NCBI GenBank assembly: GCA_009663005.1 | Contig: VIGQ01002054.1 | Location: forward strand, 32,501 to 63,087 | Source: Actinidia chinensis | Lineage: Eukaryota > Streptophyta > Magnoliopsida > Ericales > Actinidiaceae | DNA: 30,587 bases | Reading direction: 5' to 3' | The notes under the pieces: generated by a model | What the model was told of the DNA's origin: nothing | Seen by the model: the letters and a program-made list of their open reading frames with translations, nothing else | Databases searched by the model: none | Shown here: positions 8,951 through 19,640 of the stretch, piece by piece | Layout of the letters: each line of letters begins with the position of its first letter | Position numbering within the stretch: position 1 is the first letter of the stretch | Program-made: the position numbers and the translations under genes

Positions 8951-9755
8951 TTACCTGGTGCAAGGCTTGGGGCAGAAAATCATAGTGTAATCAGCGGAGG
9001 CAAAACGTGAAAGGTGATAGTATGATCATCGTACGCGTAGCTGTATCGAGCGTGGACACGTGTCTTGAAGAACTGGAGTACTCCGGCACGTGCGGCGTCC
9101 AATTATTCTTCGCTAAACCAATACATGCGGGTCCCCAAACAGCTTTGCACGCTCTTTTACACGCGACTCCCGGTATTGGATCCCACCGGACACCCTCAGC
9201 TCCGCCGGGCACGCGCCGTGATGTACACGTAGGCACCCCGTGGAGCTGCATCCCTATCTTTGTACCTCCCATCGCCACCACCTACATCGGGAGGTTGTAC
9301 CGTCGACCAAGCTCATCATTTAAAAAATCAAGCCCTTGATCGCCGTTGAGAGTGTGAAACTCGTCGAGGGGCGCCGGCGCACTGGACCTCGCCGGAGCAG
9401 CGTCGGCGTGGCGCAGGAGAATTTCCTTCCGGCGAGGAAGTCGTGGGATCAGAGTGCCTGGACCAGAGCCTACCCGACCATGAATTGGGGCGTCGTGAGG
9501 GTACGGGACTTGCCGCCTCGAGGCCGGTGTGAGCAACTGTCCTGCGCGCTCTAAGTATCCCGGGCCATACCGTGTGCCGGCACCCTGTTGAAGATCTTGA
9601 ACCTACCGTCTGTTGGATCAAAAAAAAAATTGTTAGGGTTTGAATAAAGAAAATAATGGAATATTAGGTTTTTGGTTGAGGATGTTACCTGAGAGAGAAG
9701 AAAGGGAAAGCATAAGAGTGAGAATGGAGGAGGCCAACAAGGGAAAACGATCCAT
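8951..9755 (-). CDS. Thaumatin-like protein (PR-5 family), two exons, frame broken by small indels
   Basis: Exon 1 (9689-9755) encodes MDRFPLLASS and then a Leu/Ser-rich hydrophobic stretch, a typical secretory signal peptide. A 79-bp GT-AG intron (9610-9688) follows, placed just after the signal peptide. Exon 2 (8951-9609) carries family hallmarks spread over three frames: CRHTVWPGI, NSWSGRLW, FSCAT, CSGEVQCAG, LDEF.TLNGDQGLDF, YNLPM, VACK.ACKA, and the C-terminus DYTMIFCPKPCTR followed by taa at 8951-8953. Spliced length is 726 bases, or about 242 codons, the usual size for the family. Such proteins are secreted beta-rich proteins with eight disulphides, induced by pathogens or stress and often antifungal. 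As written, several one-base indels break the frame. The right-arm copy is intact at several of these points, so the breaks are probably sequencing error. A Mutator-like MITE ends 140 bp upstream of the ATG. Confidence 0.85.
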
Positions 9756-9894
9756 CCAGAGGAGATTAGGAGAGTGGGGACTCTATTTGTTTTCCGGGCG
9801 ACTAAATTTAAATTTGATCAGTGGAGGTGAACTGGATTTGGGTTCGTCTTTCGTTCTCCTACTTACTTCATTAAAGTTTTGAACTTTTTTCTTC

Positions 9895-10390
9895 GGGGAA
9901 ATTACAAACAAAATCTCATAGGTTGACCTCATATTAAATTAACTCTACTGTTTATTTATAACAAATTAACATGAAAATTTTGATCTGATCCACATTAAAA
10001 CATTTTCGTCGTTTCTTTCGTTAGAGTTAATGAAAAATTTATTAAATTCAAGAAATTAGAAAAAAAACCTTTTTAACATCATCACTATTAATATATGCCA
10101 TTAGACTCATTTTTAGTAAAATTTAAAAAATAACTTGAACATTAATTAAAAATAAAACCTATTGTAATCGATTAGGGTTTTTAAAGGTTGATAATTTATA
10201 TGGTATCATTTTTAAAAGTTTTTGAAAGAGTCAATAGATTTTGTCAAATTTAATAAAAGGGAAACTAACAGGAGATTTTAATTGTGTTCAAATTAATTTC
10301 AAGAGATTATCTATTATAATTAAACCTCACCATCAATGACTTAGAGTTAATTGTGCTTAGGTCAAATCCTAGGAATGTTTTGTATTTTCC
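9895..10390. mobile_element. Mutator-like MITE (MULE-MITE) upstream of the thaumatin-like gene, left arm
   Basis: The left end ggggaaattacaaacaaaat... and the inverted right end gggaaaatacaaaacattcc... stay alignable for about 50 bp, both reaching ttgacct and then attaactct. The flanks carry ctttttTctt (9884-9893) and ctttttcttt (10391-10400), a 9-10 bp target duplication. Long terminal repeats with 9-11 bp duplications are typical of Mutator-like elements. There is no coding capacity. One end lies about 140 bp upstream of the thaumatin-like ATG, so it may supply or displace promoter sequence. The mirror copy is at 28748-29231. Confidence 0.65.
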
Positions 10391-10477
10391 CTTTTTCTTT
10401 TATCTGGCGTTGGCTTTTTCAGTGTCAATAATTACTAATATATTCCATGGGGTTTTCTTTCCAAGATCCAAAAATTA

Positions 10478-11037
10478 GGAAAACTATAAATACCACCCCG
10501 AATTTTTTTCAAATACGCCTCACACGCTCATAGTTTTCTTAAATTCACGTCCATCCCTCTAAATTTATCACTCAGATCACAATTTCCCCTCTCCTTTCAG
10601 TCAACAGTTATGTTGCCAGCAAGTTATGATGCTGTCATCTGTTTTAAGCGGTCGAATAATACCCATTTTATCCCCTTTCTCTAACGTAACACACGGCCAA
10701 TCAATTAAATCAACCAAAATCCCAACACCAATGTTTCAATCTCTCTCCTCCCCCATTAAACCTCTCCAACGTAGCCAACAGGAGATTTATTGTGGCGAAT
10801 GTGGTGAGCTAGTGGTGGTGTGAGAGGTGATGGGGGGTAATGGTGTTGGTAGAGGAAAGTAGAAGAGAGAGAGAGAAATTTGTTTGTTTGTTTGTTTTGT
10901 TACTTTAATGCAAAAGATTAGGATTATTAGTCATTTCCCACTTGGTTTTTAATGGTGAGGAAGAATCTGGCTGTAATTTTTAAAATCATGAGACTGAGAC
11001 TATAGTTGACAAACCCTCGGGTGGTATTTGATTTTAT
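10478..11037. mobile_element. Second Mutator-like MITE, left arm
   Basis: ccaaaaatta occurs at 10468-10477 and at 11038-11047, a perfect 10-bp target duplication. The ends ggaaaactataaataccacc... and the inverted ataaaatcaaataccaccc... are terminal repeats alignable for some 60 bp. The ataccaccc(c)tgagg(t)tt motif is common at the ends of small plant elements of this sort. The interior has a GA microsatellite (10866-10881) and (TTTG)n (10881-10898). A 65-codon open stretch at 10626-10823 lies inside and is not considered a gene. The mirror copy is at 28118-28676. Confidence 0.7.
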
Positions 11038-11070
11038 CCAAAAATTAAAACAAAGCCCAGCCAATAGATT

Positions 11071-11430
11071 GTAAAAATTAATATTTAAAAAATTCATTTA
11101 AATTTTACATGGCCTTTTGTAAGAAAAAGTTTAGATATTAAACATAAAATTTGAACTGGTTTTTACATACTTTTCCAAAAACACCATTTTTGGTCCAGTT
11201 TTGAATAAATAATTTTTTTATAATAATTTATATTTTAGATGTCCATTTTTTTATTTTTTTAATTAGATCTTTGTACTGTTTGGTTTGTCTTAATTAAAAA
11301 ATCAAAAAAGTTAAAAAATATTAGTAGAAAGTTACTAAAATAAAAAAATATTCCAAATAACCTGTAAAAATTAATCATCTAAAAAATTAATTTAGAATTT
11401 ATGGCTTTTGTAAGAAGAAAATTGTAATTT
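11071..11430. repeat. Local direct repeat, about 70 bp, 290 bp apart
   Basis: tgtaaaaattaat...aaaaaatt...ttttgtaagaa at 11071-11140 recurs at 11362-11430 with several differences. Both units and the long T/A homopolymers between them are mirrored in the right arm near 27720-27790 and 28030-28085. The surrounding DNA (11040-11700) is very AT-rich and shows no gene. Confidence 0.6.
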
Positions 11431-11699
11431 TTTTTTTTTACTTTTTTAATTTTTCTATTCAAGATAATCGAATTTTTTTTTTTAGTATTTTGGAAAAGCG
11501 AGATGAAATCACATTTTCATTCTGCCATATCCAAATGCTGAAATTAATAAGAAATCGGAACTAACCTATCCGTTTTCTCCTCAAAATTCTTTGTCAATCC
11601 AAACCTAATTATACAATCAAAATCAAATAAAAAAATAATACTATAATTTTCTATATTGTCCTTATATCCTCACTTTGAGAAGTATTATGACTATTCTAA

Positions 11700-12480
11700 G
11701 GGTGATGGCCTCCTCTTCCGGCATCAAAAAAAATGATGGGTCAGTTTTCGATTTGGGGCCTCTCTTGGACTCACGGGATAAGCCCGATTATTCTGTTGGC
11801 TCGCAAAACGGAAACGTTTTTGAAAATATTTAAAAATATTTTAACGTGAAATATAAAATACTAAAATATAATCTCTCTTAATAAAAATTACATCATTTAT
11901 GAAAAATTTAAATTCAGTTAATCCATTTATTGTTTAGGTATATAGCGTTGTATTTTTTTTTGTGCATTGTTCTATATTTTAGTCGGTTTTTGATCGTAAT
12001 AATAATATTTCGTTATTTTCAATTCACTAATTTTCGCTTTCCCTCTTAGAAACGTTTTCGGCTGTTTTCGATGGAAGCAAAATAATTTTGTCCTTGCTCC
12101 GGACAAAAAAGGTAAACCATATTATTTAAATAACACACTTACTCTAAGGTTAGAATCCATATAATTTACTCTATAGAGCACTAGATAATTTCTCGCAATA
12201 CAATACGATTTTATCTATTTAAATTGAATACATGTGGGCCTGTCTCTATTAAAATGGAAGACTAGAGAGAGTGACAGACATGCATGCACGAAGTAAATGA
12301 GAAAGCACACGATCAGACTCATAATGACATTAAAAACCTTATGATCATAAAGATAGCAACAACAGTTTATCTCAAATGCGTCACTGCCAATAAAGTTTTG
12401 TGGACAAAATAGAGATGCCAAATTACTGGATGTCATGTTCCTAAAATGGGACCAATTTGCTAGAACAAGGCCAAAGCCCA
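11700..12480. other. Intergenic DNA, no gene seen
   Basis: This contains repeated aaacg-ttt phrases (ggaaacgttttt at 11811, gaaacgttttcgg at 12050) that could be the ends of a degenerate element, and a MITE-like gagcactagataattt near 12177. An 88-codon minus-strand open stretch (12215-12481) has no recognisable domain and is not open in the mirror copy. Confidence 0.5.
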
Positions 12481-12495
12481 TAAAAAAAATCCTGT

Positions 12496-12610
12496 AATTT
12501 TTTTTGACCTTGTTAACAAATTAAAACCTTGATTTGTTACATTAAAACTATAAAATTTAATTTGTTTTACGGTCAACCCCTAATTTTTATTTTTTTTTTG
12601 TAATTTTCCA
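12496..12610. mobile_element. Short inverted repeat, possible MITE remnant
   Basis: ttgaccttgttaacaaattaaaa (about 12504-12527) is matched in inverted form by tttaatttgttttacggtcaa (about 12557-12577). T-rich and A-rich runs ending in gtaatttt lie outside both. The mirror copy is at 26505-26620. No target duplication was found, and the body is too short to classify. Confidence 0.35.
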
Positions 12611-12619
12611 AAATTTAAA

Positions 12620-15250
12620 GCCAAAAATTATGAAAACAAGAGCAGTACTAAAGCTACTCACCCAGTTTAACCAATTACTCCCCTTAAATAAATGCTGAAA
12701 ATAAATCAACAATGACCGATCAATACAGAATAAAAAAAATAATGAAAAATACCCATATTGATATGTTGATGTAATATTTAAAAATAACTAAAATGCCCAA
12801 CATTAAAAGTTTTTTATTTTTAAAAAAAATGAAACTTGAAAATATGATGGCAGATTCTTAAACTTGACTCCCCTAAGACTATGCCTGGTATCATAACAAA
12901 AATGATGCCACACAACCATGCAATAGAAGTTAAAACAAAACAAAACTCTAAAGAGAGGTTCTATGAGCAAAAAAAAACACGAATAGTGTAAGAATCACTT
13001 ACAAACATATGAACTTGAGATTAAATGCTTATTTCGAGATATGCATTTCAATTGTTCATATTTATACAGCTAGGTTATATATACAGTATATACTGTTTTT
13101 AGTTTTATGCCGAGCTGTTTAGATGCTCCAACAACTTTGAATATTGGGTGAGATTTTGTTAATAGTCTCCAGGGCGGCCGTTTCTTTCTTTAACCGAAAG
13201 TTCACATAGTTTAGGCTATTTCTAGATCGAGATGCCCAGGGTTCGAAGCTGGTGTGCCGTGTTACTATTTAAGCATCCCATGTGCACATTGGTTTAACCA
13301 TTTTGTGGATGCATCTGTTATTCAACCTTACATATTCATATATCAACCATCATGCATATTTGTTTATTACCACTGCTATCTAATGATGAGTTACAATATG
13401 GAATAACCAGAGAATAATACATACCTAATTGGTCGGGTATCGAGAACCTTTCTCAGGAATAGGGGCCTTTACATTGTTGCAACCATGTAATTAAGCAATT
13501 GGGACACGTTTGGGGTCTTCTGGAAGAGAATGGATGTTTGAATTTTACCTGTTCACTAGCTAAATGCCTAGAGAGAATATAAACATTGAATATGAACGTA
13601 CAACTACGATTACCACTCCACGATTATGCCATAATTGTTGCTGATATGTTTGAAAGCCTTAAGTGGGCTAAAAGAATCAATTGGAAGGACAGATCCCCCT
13701 AAAAAACACATTTTGCAAGGTTCAATCATGAAAAAAAAGGGAGACAACTGAGAGATTTGTAAGCAACAAACCATCTAATTTTGGCTAAACAACAAATTAT
13801 TAACATGTAACTTTATCCACAGTTAACAATTAACTAGGGCTCCACCAAATTCAAATATTGAACACTACAGTGGCATGTGATGTGGGTGCTTACGATTAAT
13901 GAAGTCAAAAAGAGCATGTATGGACCAATTTCGTCTCCCACTTAAATTAACATATGGCTTGGGTGCTCACTGATCCCATACCCGTGTCCTTATTGGTCCA
14001 CATGCACAAGTCGGCATATTAAGTTCTGATACTGTGGTGTGGGGAAGGAAAACTCAAGGAAATTAATAGATAGGAAAATCGAAAAAGAAATTAATTTTGT
14101 CACTTCATTACACCTGTATTTGCTTTTTACCTTTCCTGTCCACATTCCCATGCACATTCCATGATTCCTATACACTAAAACTTTTTGATTGGTCACACCA
14201 CTGAAAAAGAAATTGCTCTGGAATGCAGACCTTTTCCTTTTCGAATACCATTATTAAGTGTATATTGAAGCCATTTACATGAAATATTTTCTCTACAAGT
14301 CAAATCAAAGAAACTCCAACCTTTAATACCATACAGAGGCATTTGTTAGATGCAAATAACCGAAAATGTAGGGCGACTTTCAAACAACAGAACACCACTC
14401 CCCAGTGTTTAGCTACACTTATCAATTCCCCGTTGCATGCAATCCGTTGAAAAAAAAATGATGTAATTCAAATGTCTAATATTTCTAGGGGTACATGGTA
14501 GATCTTTTACTGATATATTTTCTATGAGAAAGGATTTTTCCTATATCATTGCCGAATAAAAATGTCATATATTCCATTGACTAGGGAAAAGACATTCTTG
14601 TTGATCTTATAACTATATTGGTGCTGCAGTGATATATGGGCATGACACAGCTCAAAATCTAGGAATGCATTTCATTTTTTTAACTTGAATGGTGAGAATA
14701 ACAGGACAGTTGAAAAATATGTGCGGAAATTTCGCTGCCATTTCGTTGGTTCGAATGCTGGCTATAGCGCCATGGCCTTATCCCTCCAAAAGAGCTAATG
14801 AGTCAAAGCATTAATCCTTATTTAAAGAGATGCGCTAAAATACAGTAGGTGATGGTGAACCGGCTGGTCGTCACCCTTGCTCAATATTCTCCCAGCCAAT
14901 ACAATTAATTGAAGGATTCAATATCAAATGGTGAGCTTTCAAGTAAGGTTTATATACACTTCAATGCCCAAATACATGCATAAGTCAATTGAAAGACATC
15001 CATTGGTCTGTTTTATTATGAGTCTGTGTACACACAAAAAAACTTAAAGGTGTCGCACTAAGGTTGTTTTAGGACTTATGAATGTGTGCCCAATGAATTT
15101 TTTAGAAGATCCTATCCTCGGTTTCGACGGGTTAATCTTAAGAGCTAAACAGGCCAGGTTTAAAGCCATTATGGAGCAAGGTTACATATATTTTTAACAA
15201 TAAATAAACTAAAAATGGTGAGAGACTGCACAGTTATAATATTTTCTATC
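12620..15250. other. AT-rich intergenic DNA, no gene supported
   Basis: Open stretches such as 13990-14196 (minus) have no domain and are not preserved in the mirror at about 24960-25130. Two tRNA B-box-like words (ggttcgaagctgg near 13239, ggttcgaatgctgg near 14749) were checked; neither has a cloverleaf or a convincing A box. The part just below 15270 is presumably the 3' UTR of the minus-strand gene. Confidence 0.5.
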
Positions 15251-15269
15251 CTATCTAAATTGGAGGTTT

Positions 15270-18200
15270 TTAAGCTTTCAAGGCCCTAATATCAGCCAAC
15301 TCGGCTCTCTTTCAAAAACGTACAAGCAACAAACAGATCACCCACTGTGTTTCCAACGATAGATTGATAAGCAACCGATAATTGCCCCAAGAAGTTAACT
15401 CTGCATTGTCATGAGTCCATCCTTTATCAAGTTTTTGAAACTTTACTATTGTTGAACATCTGTCCCTTACAAAACAAATCATTTTCTTTTCATCACAAGA
15501 TACAATCATCTTAGACATCCTCTTCAAGCTATAGTTTTATTTTCCATGCTTAAGCAAGACTACTTTCAAGTTTAAACTCATCAGTTGTTGACACTTGACA
15601 AATGAAATTTACTGAATTCGACGTAACTTCATCTTCTACAGCTGTTGTATCCAACTTATATAACATAAACCACATAAGAAATAACTTTGATTGACTATAT
15701 TGCATGAAGTATCTGATTTTGAGGCATTATGGAATTATTTGGTTGACTAAAGTTGTAGGGGAGAATTTTTGTGCTCTCAAGGCATAAGGCTAAAGTTCAG
15801 CTAAACTGCCATCTACTGGAAGTTATCATCTTCTCCGTGAAATGATTTTGTGGATTTTCTTTTTTTAGTTAACATAATTGCACACACTCACACACAAAAA
15901 AATGTTCTGGCATTAGCAAAATATGATCTGTGAATAATATTTTTGGCTAACTGCAGTTTGCAATAATAATTTTGTACAATAGTTAGAAACTTGTGAAGAT
16001 TATACAGATATTATGGAAGCCAGTAACGAATCGTAAAAACACATACTTTAGTAATAGAAAAATAATAAGTAACAGATTCCTGTACCCGATGCCATCAGTA
16101 ACCATGAGTAATGAGATCAACTCTAGTAGTTTGCTATTAACTACATTTGTCAGCAGAAAGCACCGGAAGGAATAGGATTATTTCCGCGCAATTTGGATCA
16201 GCTGCAAATCAAATTCACACTCCCTCTCGAGCAGTCACCTAATAACAAGTAATTTCCTTTTATCAACTAAAAGAAACAACCCAAACAAGACTACCAACAC
16301 CAATTTTCTAATGAACATCATGTGTTGTTTCTTCAGATGCTCTTCTTTCTGTTTTAGTAACAAAAAGTAATAAAATGGATTCCCAAAGCTTGCATTAGTA
16401 CTGAAAATGAAACTAGCTGGAATATAAAGATCCATAAAGTATGGTTGTGGGTTGATGCATACCTTTCCCCTTCCCCCCCGCCTCTGGCACACATATCATC
16501 CAATAGCTGATCCCAAGCCTGTAGTTTTAATGAGATGAAGAATCAGCCATGCCAAACAATTTCAGTACACAGAGTACCTCAGACTATAGATACCTTGATC
16601 AATGTTTTGGGCCATGTAGAAGAGTGAAAACAGATTCCCTACCAGAGCCCCATTAGTTACTTGCATAAACTACATACAAGTAACACAGGGTACGCCATCA
16701 ATACAATTCACAGGAGTAAAGGCCATGAAACAAATATCACATATGATAATCAATCCTCTGGCCTCTTTAAAAAAATTGGAAGAACATCATGCATTAACAG
16801 ACAAAGTACGTTTTAAAAAACAGTCCCTGTGCAAATAACACGAGAAGCGTTACACTTACTGCAATATCCATATATAGAAACACTAGAAATGGAATGAATG
16901 AATGCCTTTATGTAACATTACCGTTGCATAATATCAATTACAGAAAAGAAAAAGATAAAAAAATGAGTGCAACCTGGACAATAATACTATTGTCTCTCAA
17001 TGGCAGAAATTCATTAAGATTTAGAAGAAATATATTCAATAAGCAGATAAACATACCAACCATATGAATGAAAATATCATCTTTGTTGTTAATTCAAAAC
17101 GAAATAGTTCCATAAGAAGAAAGTACCACCGTACCAGTGAAGCAAATTGTAATTGTTTCACATCAGCAGCTGCAGGCACCCCTTCCAAAAAATGAATGAA
17201 AATGCTGATGCAGGGAAGATGAAGAACTGTTCTGCTGCATTCCACCCATCACAACTGGGAGAGACATCATCAGTATCAAGTCAGGGAAGCTAAGAAAATG
17301 TGAAGCTTCTGTAGGATCTAGAAGCTTGACGAGGTTACGGCTTTGCAGTTCTATTGAACTCAATAGATTAATCCAGAATCACAGTTACAGATGGACGCAT
17401 GCATAGAGGTATTAATTATTGGTTTAAATGTTTACAGCAATTAGTATGCAGGTAGATGTATTCTATCATGGATAAAACTTGAGAGTGATCAAGCACTTGA
17501 AAAAAGAATGTGTTTGCTTATGGTCACAAAACAATAAAATTAAATGACACAAACAAGCACCGAGCAATAAAATACAATCTATATGGCTTGGATTGGCTAC
17601 TCATTTCATATAGTTTTGCATCATCCAAATATATCACCCCACAAGGGGAATTTGATTCACAGACATTATTTATAGCTGCATCAAATTAATTAGCTTAGTC
17701 AAATCCTTCAGGAACATGCTCTTTCTTTTCAAAACACTAAAGATTAAGGTACCTTGACAATAGTATGGATCTAATGAAGTGACAAACAATTTAGGAAAGA
17801 AGACCATTTAATAAAGTTTGGTTATTGTGAGCTAGAAGAAAACAGGAGATACAGCGTTAAACAAAATTAAATAGTAATATTAACAAAAGATCCCTGGCAA
17901 TTTTATAACACCCAACCACCCCATTGTACCCCACATAACCACGACAGAAGGAGGATTTATAGAAAAGTGAGGGAAGAAAAAAGTAGAATAATAATAAACT
18001 GTGGCATTTATCAAAAGATATTTCACTGGTAATTTCAAGTACCTGGTCATGATCCTTAATAAATACGCACAGAATTATACTTAAATAAATCTAAGGCACT
18101 AAACATTGAATATTTTACAGCTATTATGCCAATAGATCCTCTAAGGTCTTTCAACTTGAAATTTTTTTTTTTGTCATATCCTACAGTAGCATAGAACAAA

Positions 18201-18602
18201 GGCATTACCCAAAACACAACCTACTAAATGACAGTAAATATGCAAAAAAGCCACCGCCTATGGAACACTATTCTTTTGTGCAGGAAACAAGTTGTGCAGG
18301 TTTTCAATAAGGAATATTTTACCCAGGCAATAGTTCTACCACATGTGGACACCCTCTCCTTCGCTCACAGTGGTTGAAAAGCACCAAACCAAAGAATCTT
18401 CTCAGACACTTGAATCCAACGTACTCTGCCTTATTCATTATATTGCCTCCCTATAACCTGCAAAAGTGCATGAGCACGGAGAGAGAATGTTGAAAATTAA
18501 TAATGATTCCAAAATAATGGTGAACCTTGAGAAGATTTTCTCGTTGAAGTAGAGATCTCTTTCAAGATTAAGCAGCAGATATTTGCTTCTTTTGATGGTA
18601 TC
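15270..18602 (-). CDS. Candidate multi-exon gene, unknown product (left-arm copy)
   Basis: Eight candidate exons, in gene order: 18526-18602, 18323-18457, 17693-17831, 17135-17330, 16463-16518, 16295-16348, 16086-16201 and 15270-15644. Most have GT/AG borders repeated in the other arm, for example tttgcag before 18457, acag before 16518 and ggtatgc after 16463. Frames become protein-like only when the arms are compared. Examples are SRYREAYMIKAEY, KLFVTSLDPEALSRY, WNAAEQFFIFPASAF, AWDHAIGIDMCAEAGGRGK and FPSGGLSVTKCSYSKLLELI. The last exon gives LDENAEL, then LGQLSVAYQSIVGNTVGD, then KERAELADIRALKA and stop (15270-15272). No signal peptide or membrane segment is clear, and the start codon was not found. 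The protein would be largely helical. I do not recognise the family. A degenerate gene or over-reading of noise remain possible. Confidence 0.45.
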
Positions 18603-18639
18603 AAAAAAACAGCCCCACACTAGGGACTAACCGCAGCAG

Positions 18640-19560
18640 CAGCCTACACTAGAGCAGGCGACAAAAATAGGGCAAAAACAAAGGCTAGAGACAACTACAG
18701 GGGGAACAAAACTCGTAACCACGGCCATAATAAAAAAAAAACTAAAATGGGATCACCCCTAACGCAGCAGGCATACTCTCTAAACAGCAACCAACAGACC
18801 AGGAGAGGTTCACCCACTAAGAAGATGCAGGCACTACTCTTTGCGGTACCAATAGGTAGAAACTTAGCGGATCAAGCATCACAAAAAGGATATAGGAACA
18901 GACTTCATCAGCATAGTATCTTAACAACATTAGCAGCGAGACCAATGAATCGGAAAGATCAGCAATAGGTAGAAAACAGGACCCTGCTTTAGAACCAGAA
19001 CCAGCAGACAGCCAGAAAACTACAGATTCAAGACCTAGACTTTTTTTTTTTTGGGGGGGGGGGGGGGCGCGAGGGGACAACAAGAAGAAGCTGAGTAAGG
19101 CCAAGGAAAGACCCAAACAGAAAATACAAAAAATGACATAGGAAACTTGACTGGAGGTAACGGAAGGACACTCAGCCTCTACCGGGTGAGAACCAGACAC
19201 TTAGCACAGTAACAAGCAGTAAACTAACATCCAGACATAAACAAAATACAACAGCAAACTGACTTCCAGCATTAGCAGCTTGGGCCAGGGACATCCCAAA
19301 CGCAAAGCCAGGAAGGCTACACTACAAACCACAGGATGAACCACATAAAAATATCAAAATCAAGAACCCTAAGCCATAGCATACAGGCCAGCAACATAAA
19401 ACTGGGACCAAGGACCAGCTCCAGACACAGCATCCCAAGCACAGAAAAACAGAGCCCTTGGCCCAGAGGAACTGCTGCAGCAGACACGTCAAACTCAAAA
19501 ATATGTACTCTGTTATTATTATTTTTGTGAGAGTGTGCGGTGAGTGTGTGGTGTGCGAGA
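18640..19560. other. GC-richer stretch with homopolymer tract, no clear gene
   Basis: Composition changes sharply from the AT-rich flanks. On the minus strand it is T/G/C-rich with many cctgg and ttgttt words, reminiscent of an untranslated retroelement tail. One minus-strand frame (18817-19200) is open for 127 codons but is hydrophobic low-complexity and crosses the T12G15 run, and no mirror frame matches it. It may be an upstream intron or 5' region of the unknown gene, or a LINE-like remnant. Confidence 0.4.
19041..19067 (+). repeat. T12-G15 homopolymer junction
   Basis: Twelve T are followed by fifteen G. The mirror at 20113-20145 reads C12-A-C9-A11, so tract length and content differ between the arms. 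Such runs are error-prone in sequencing and assembly. Confidence 0.9.
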
Positions 19561-19640
19561 TTATACGAGTGGGGAGGAGGGGTGCGAGGACTCCTCCCCC
19601 CTCATCCCCACTCGTATAATCTCGCACACACACACCTCAC
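19541..19640. repeat. Centre of the palindrome
   Basis: The arms meet here with essentially no loop. The bases ttatacgagtgggg (19561-19574) pair with ccccactcgtataa (19606-19619). The stretch between, 19575-19605, is G-rich then C-rich and is itself imperfectly self-complementary (gaggagg facing cctccccc). On both sides lie the same GT/AC-rich simple sequence, a T/A-rich TTA or TAAA repeat and then the same unique DNA. Confidence 0.9.

Larger units (their letters stand above)
6036..9175. repeat. Younger tandem duplication, copy 2
   Basis: This is the partner of 2650-6035. It carries a 435-bp insertion at 6347-6781 and lacks the sequence equivalent to 3827-4985. The joint of that deletion is at about 7652-7665, where agcaaccgggtg is followed by a few unmatched bases and then tattcttcttcc. 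It runs on into the thaumatin-like gene. The two copies could also be two haplotypes laid end to end by an assembler. Confidence 0.85.

Noticed and set aside
10860..10900. Regular short repeats as a possible CRISPR-like array
   Set aside because: These are simple GA and TTTG microsatellites inside a MITE in a plant genome; there are no spacers.
11811..12065. aaacgtttt words at both ends of a 250-bp stretch as a DNA transposon
   Set aside because: The matches are short, partly in direct rather than inverted orientation, and no target duplication was found.
13225..13260. tRNA or SINE B-box-like sequence (ggttcgaagctgg)
   Set aside because: No A box at the right distance, no cloverleaf and no poly-A tail with target duplication. 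The mirror copy reads differently (gggtgcgaagctgg).
14735..14780. Second B-box-like sequence (ggttcgaatgctgg)
   Set aside because: Same reasons: no A box and no foldable tRNA. The mirror arm lacks the leading gg.
18817..19200. 127-codon minus-strand frame, partly hydrophobic
   Set aside because: It crosses the T12G15 homopolymer, has no recognisable domain and is not matched in the mirror arm.
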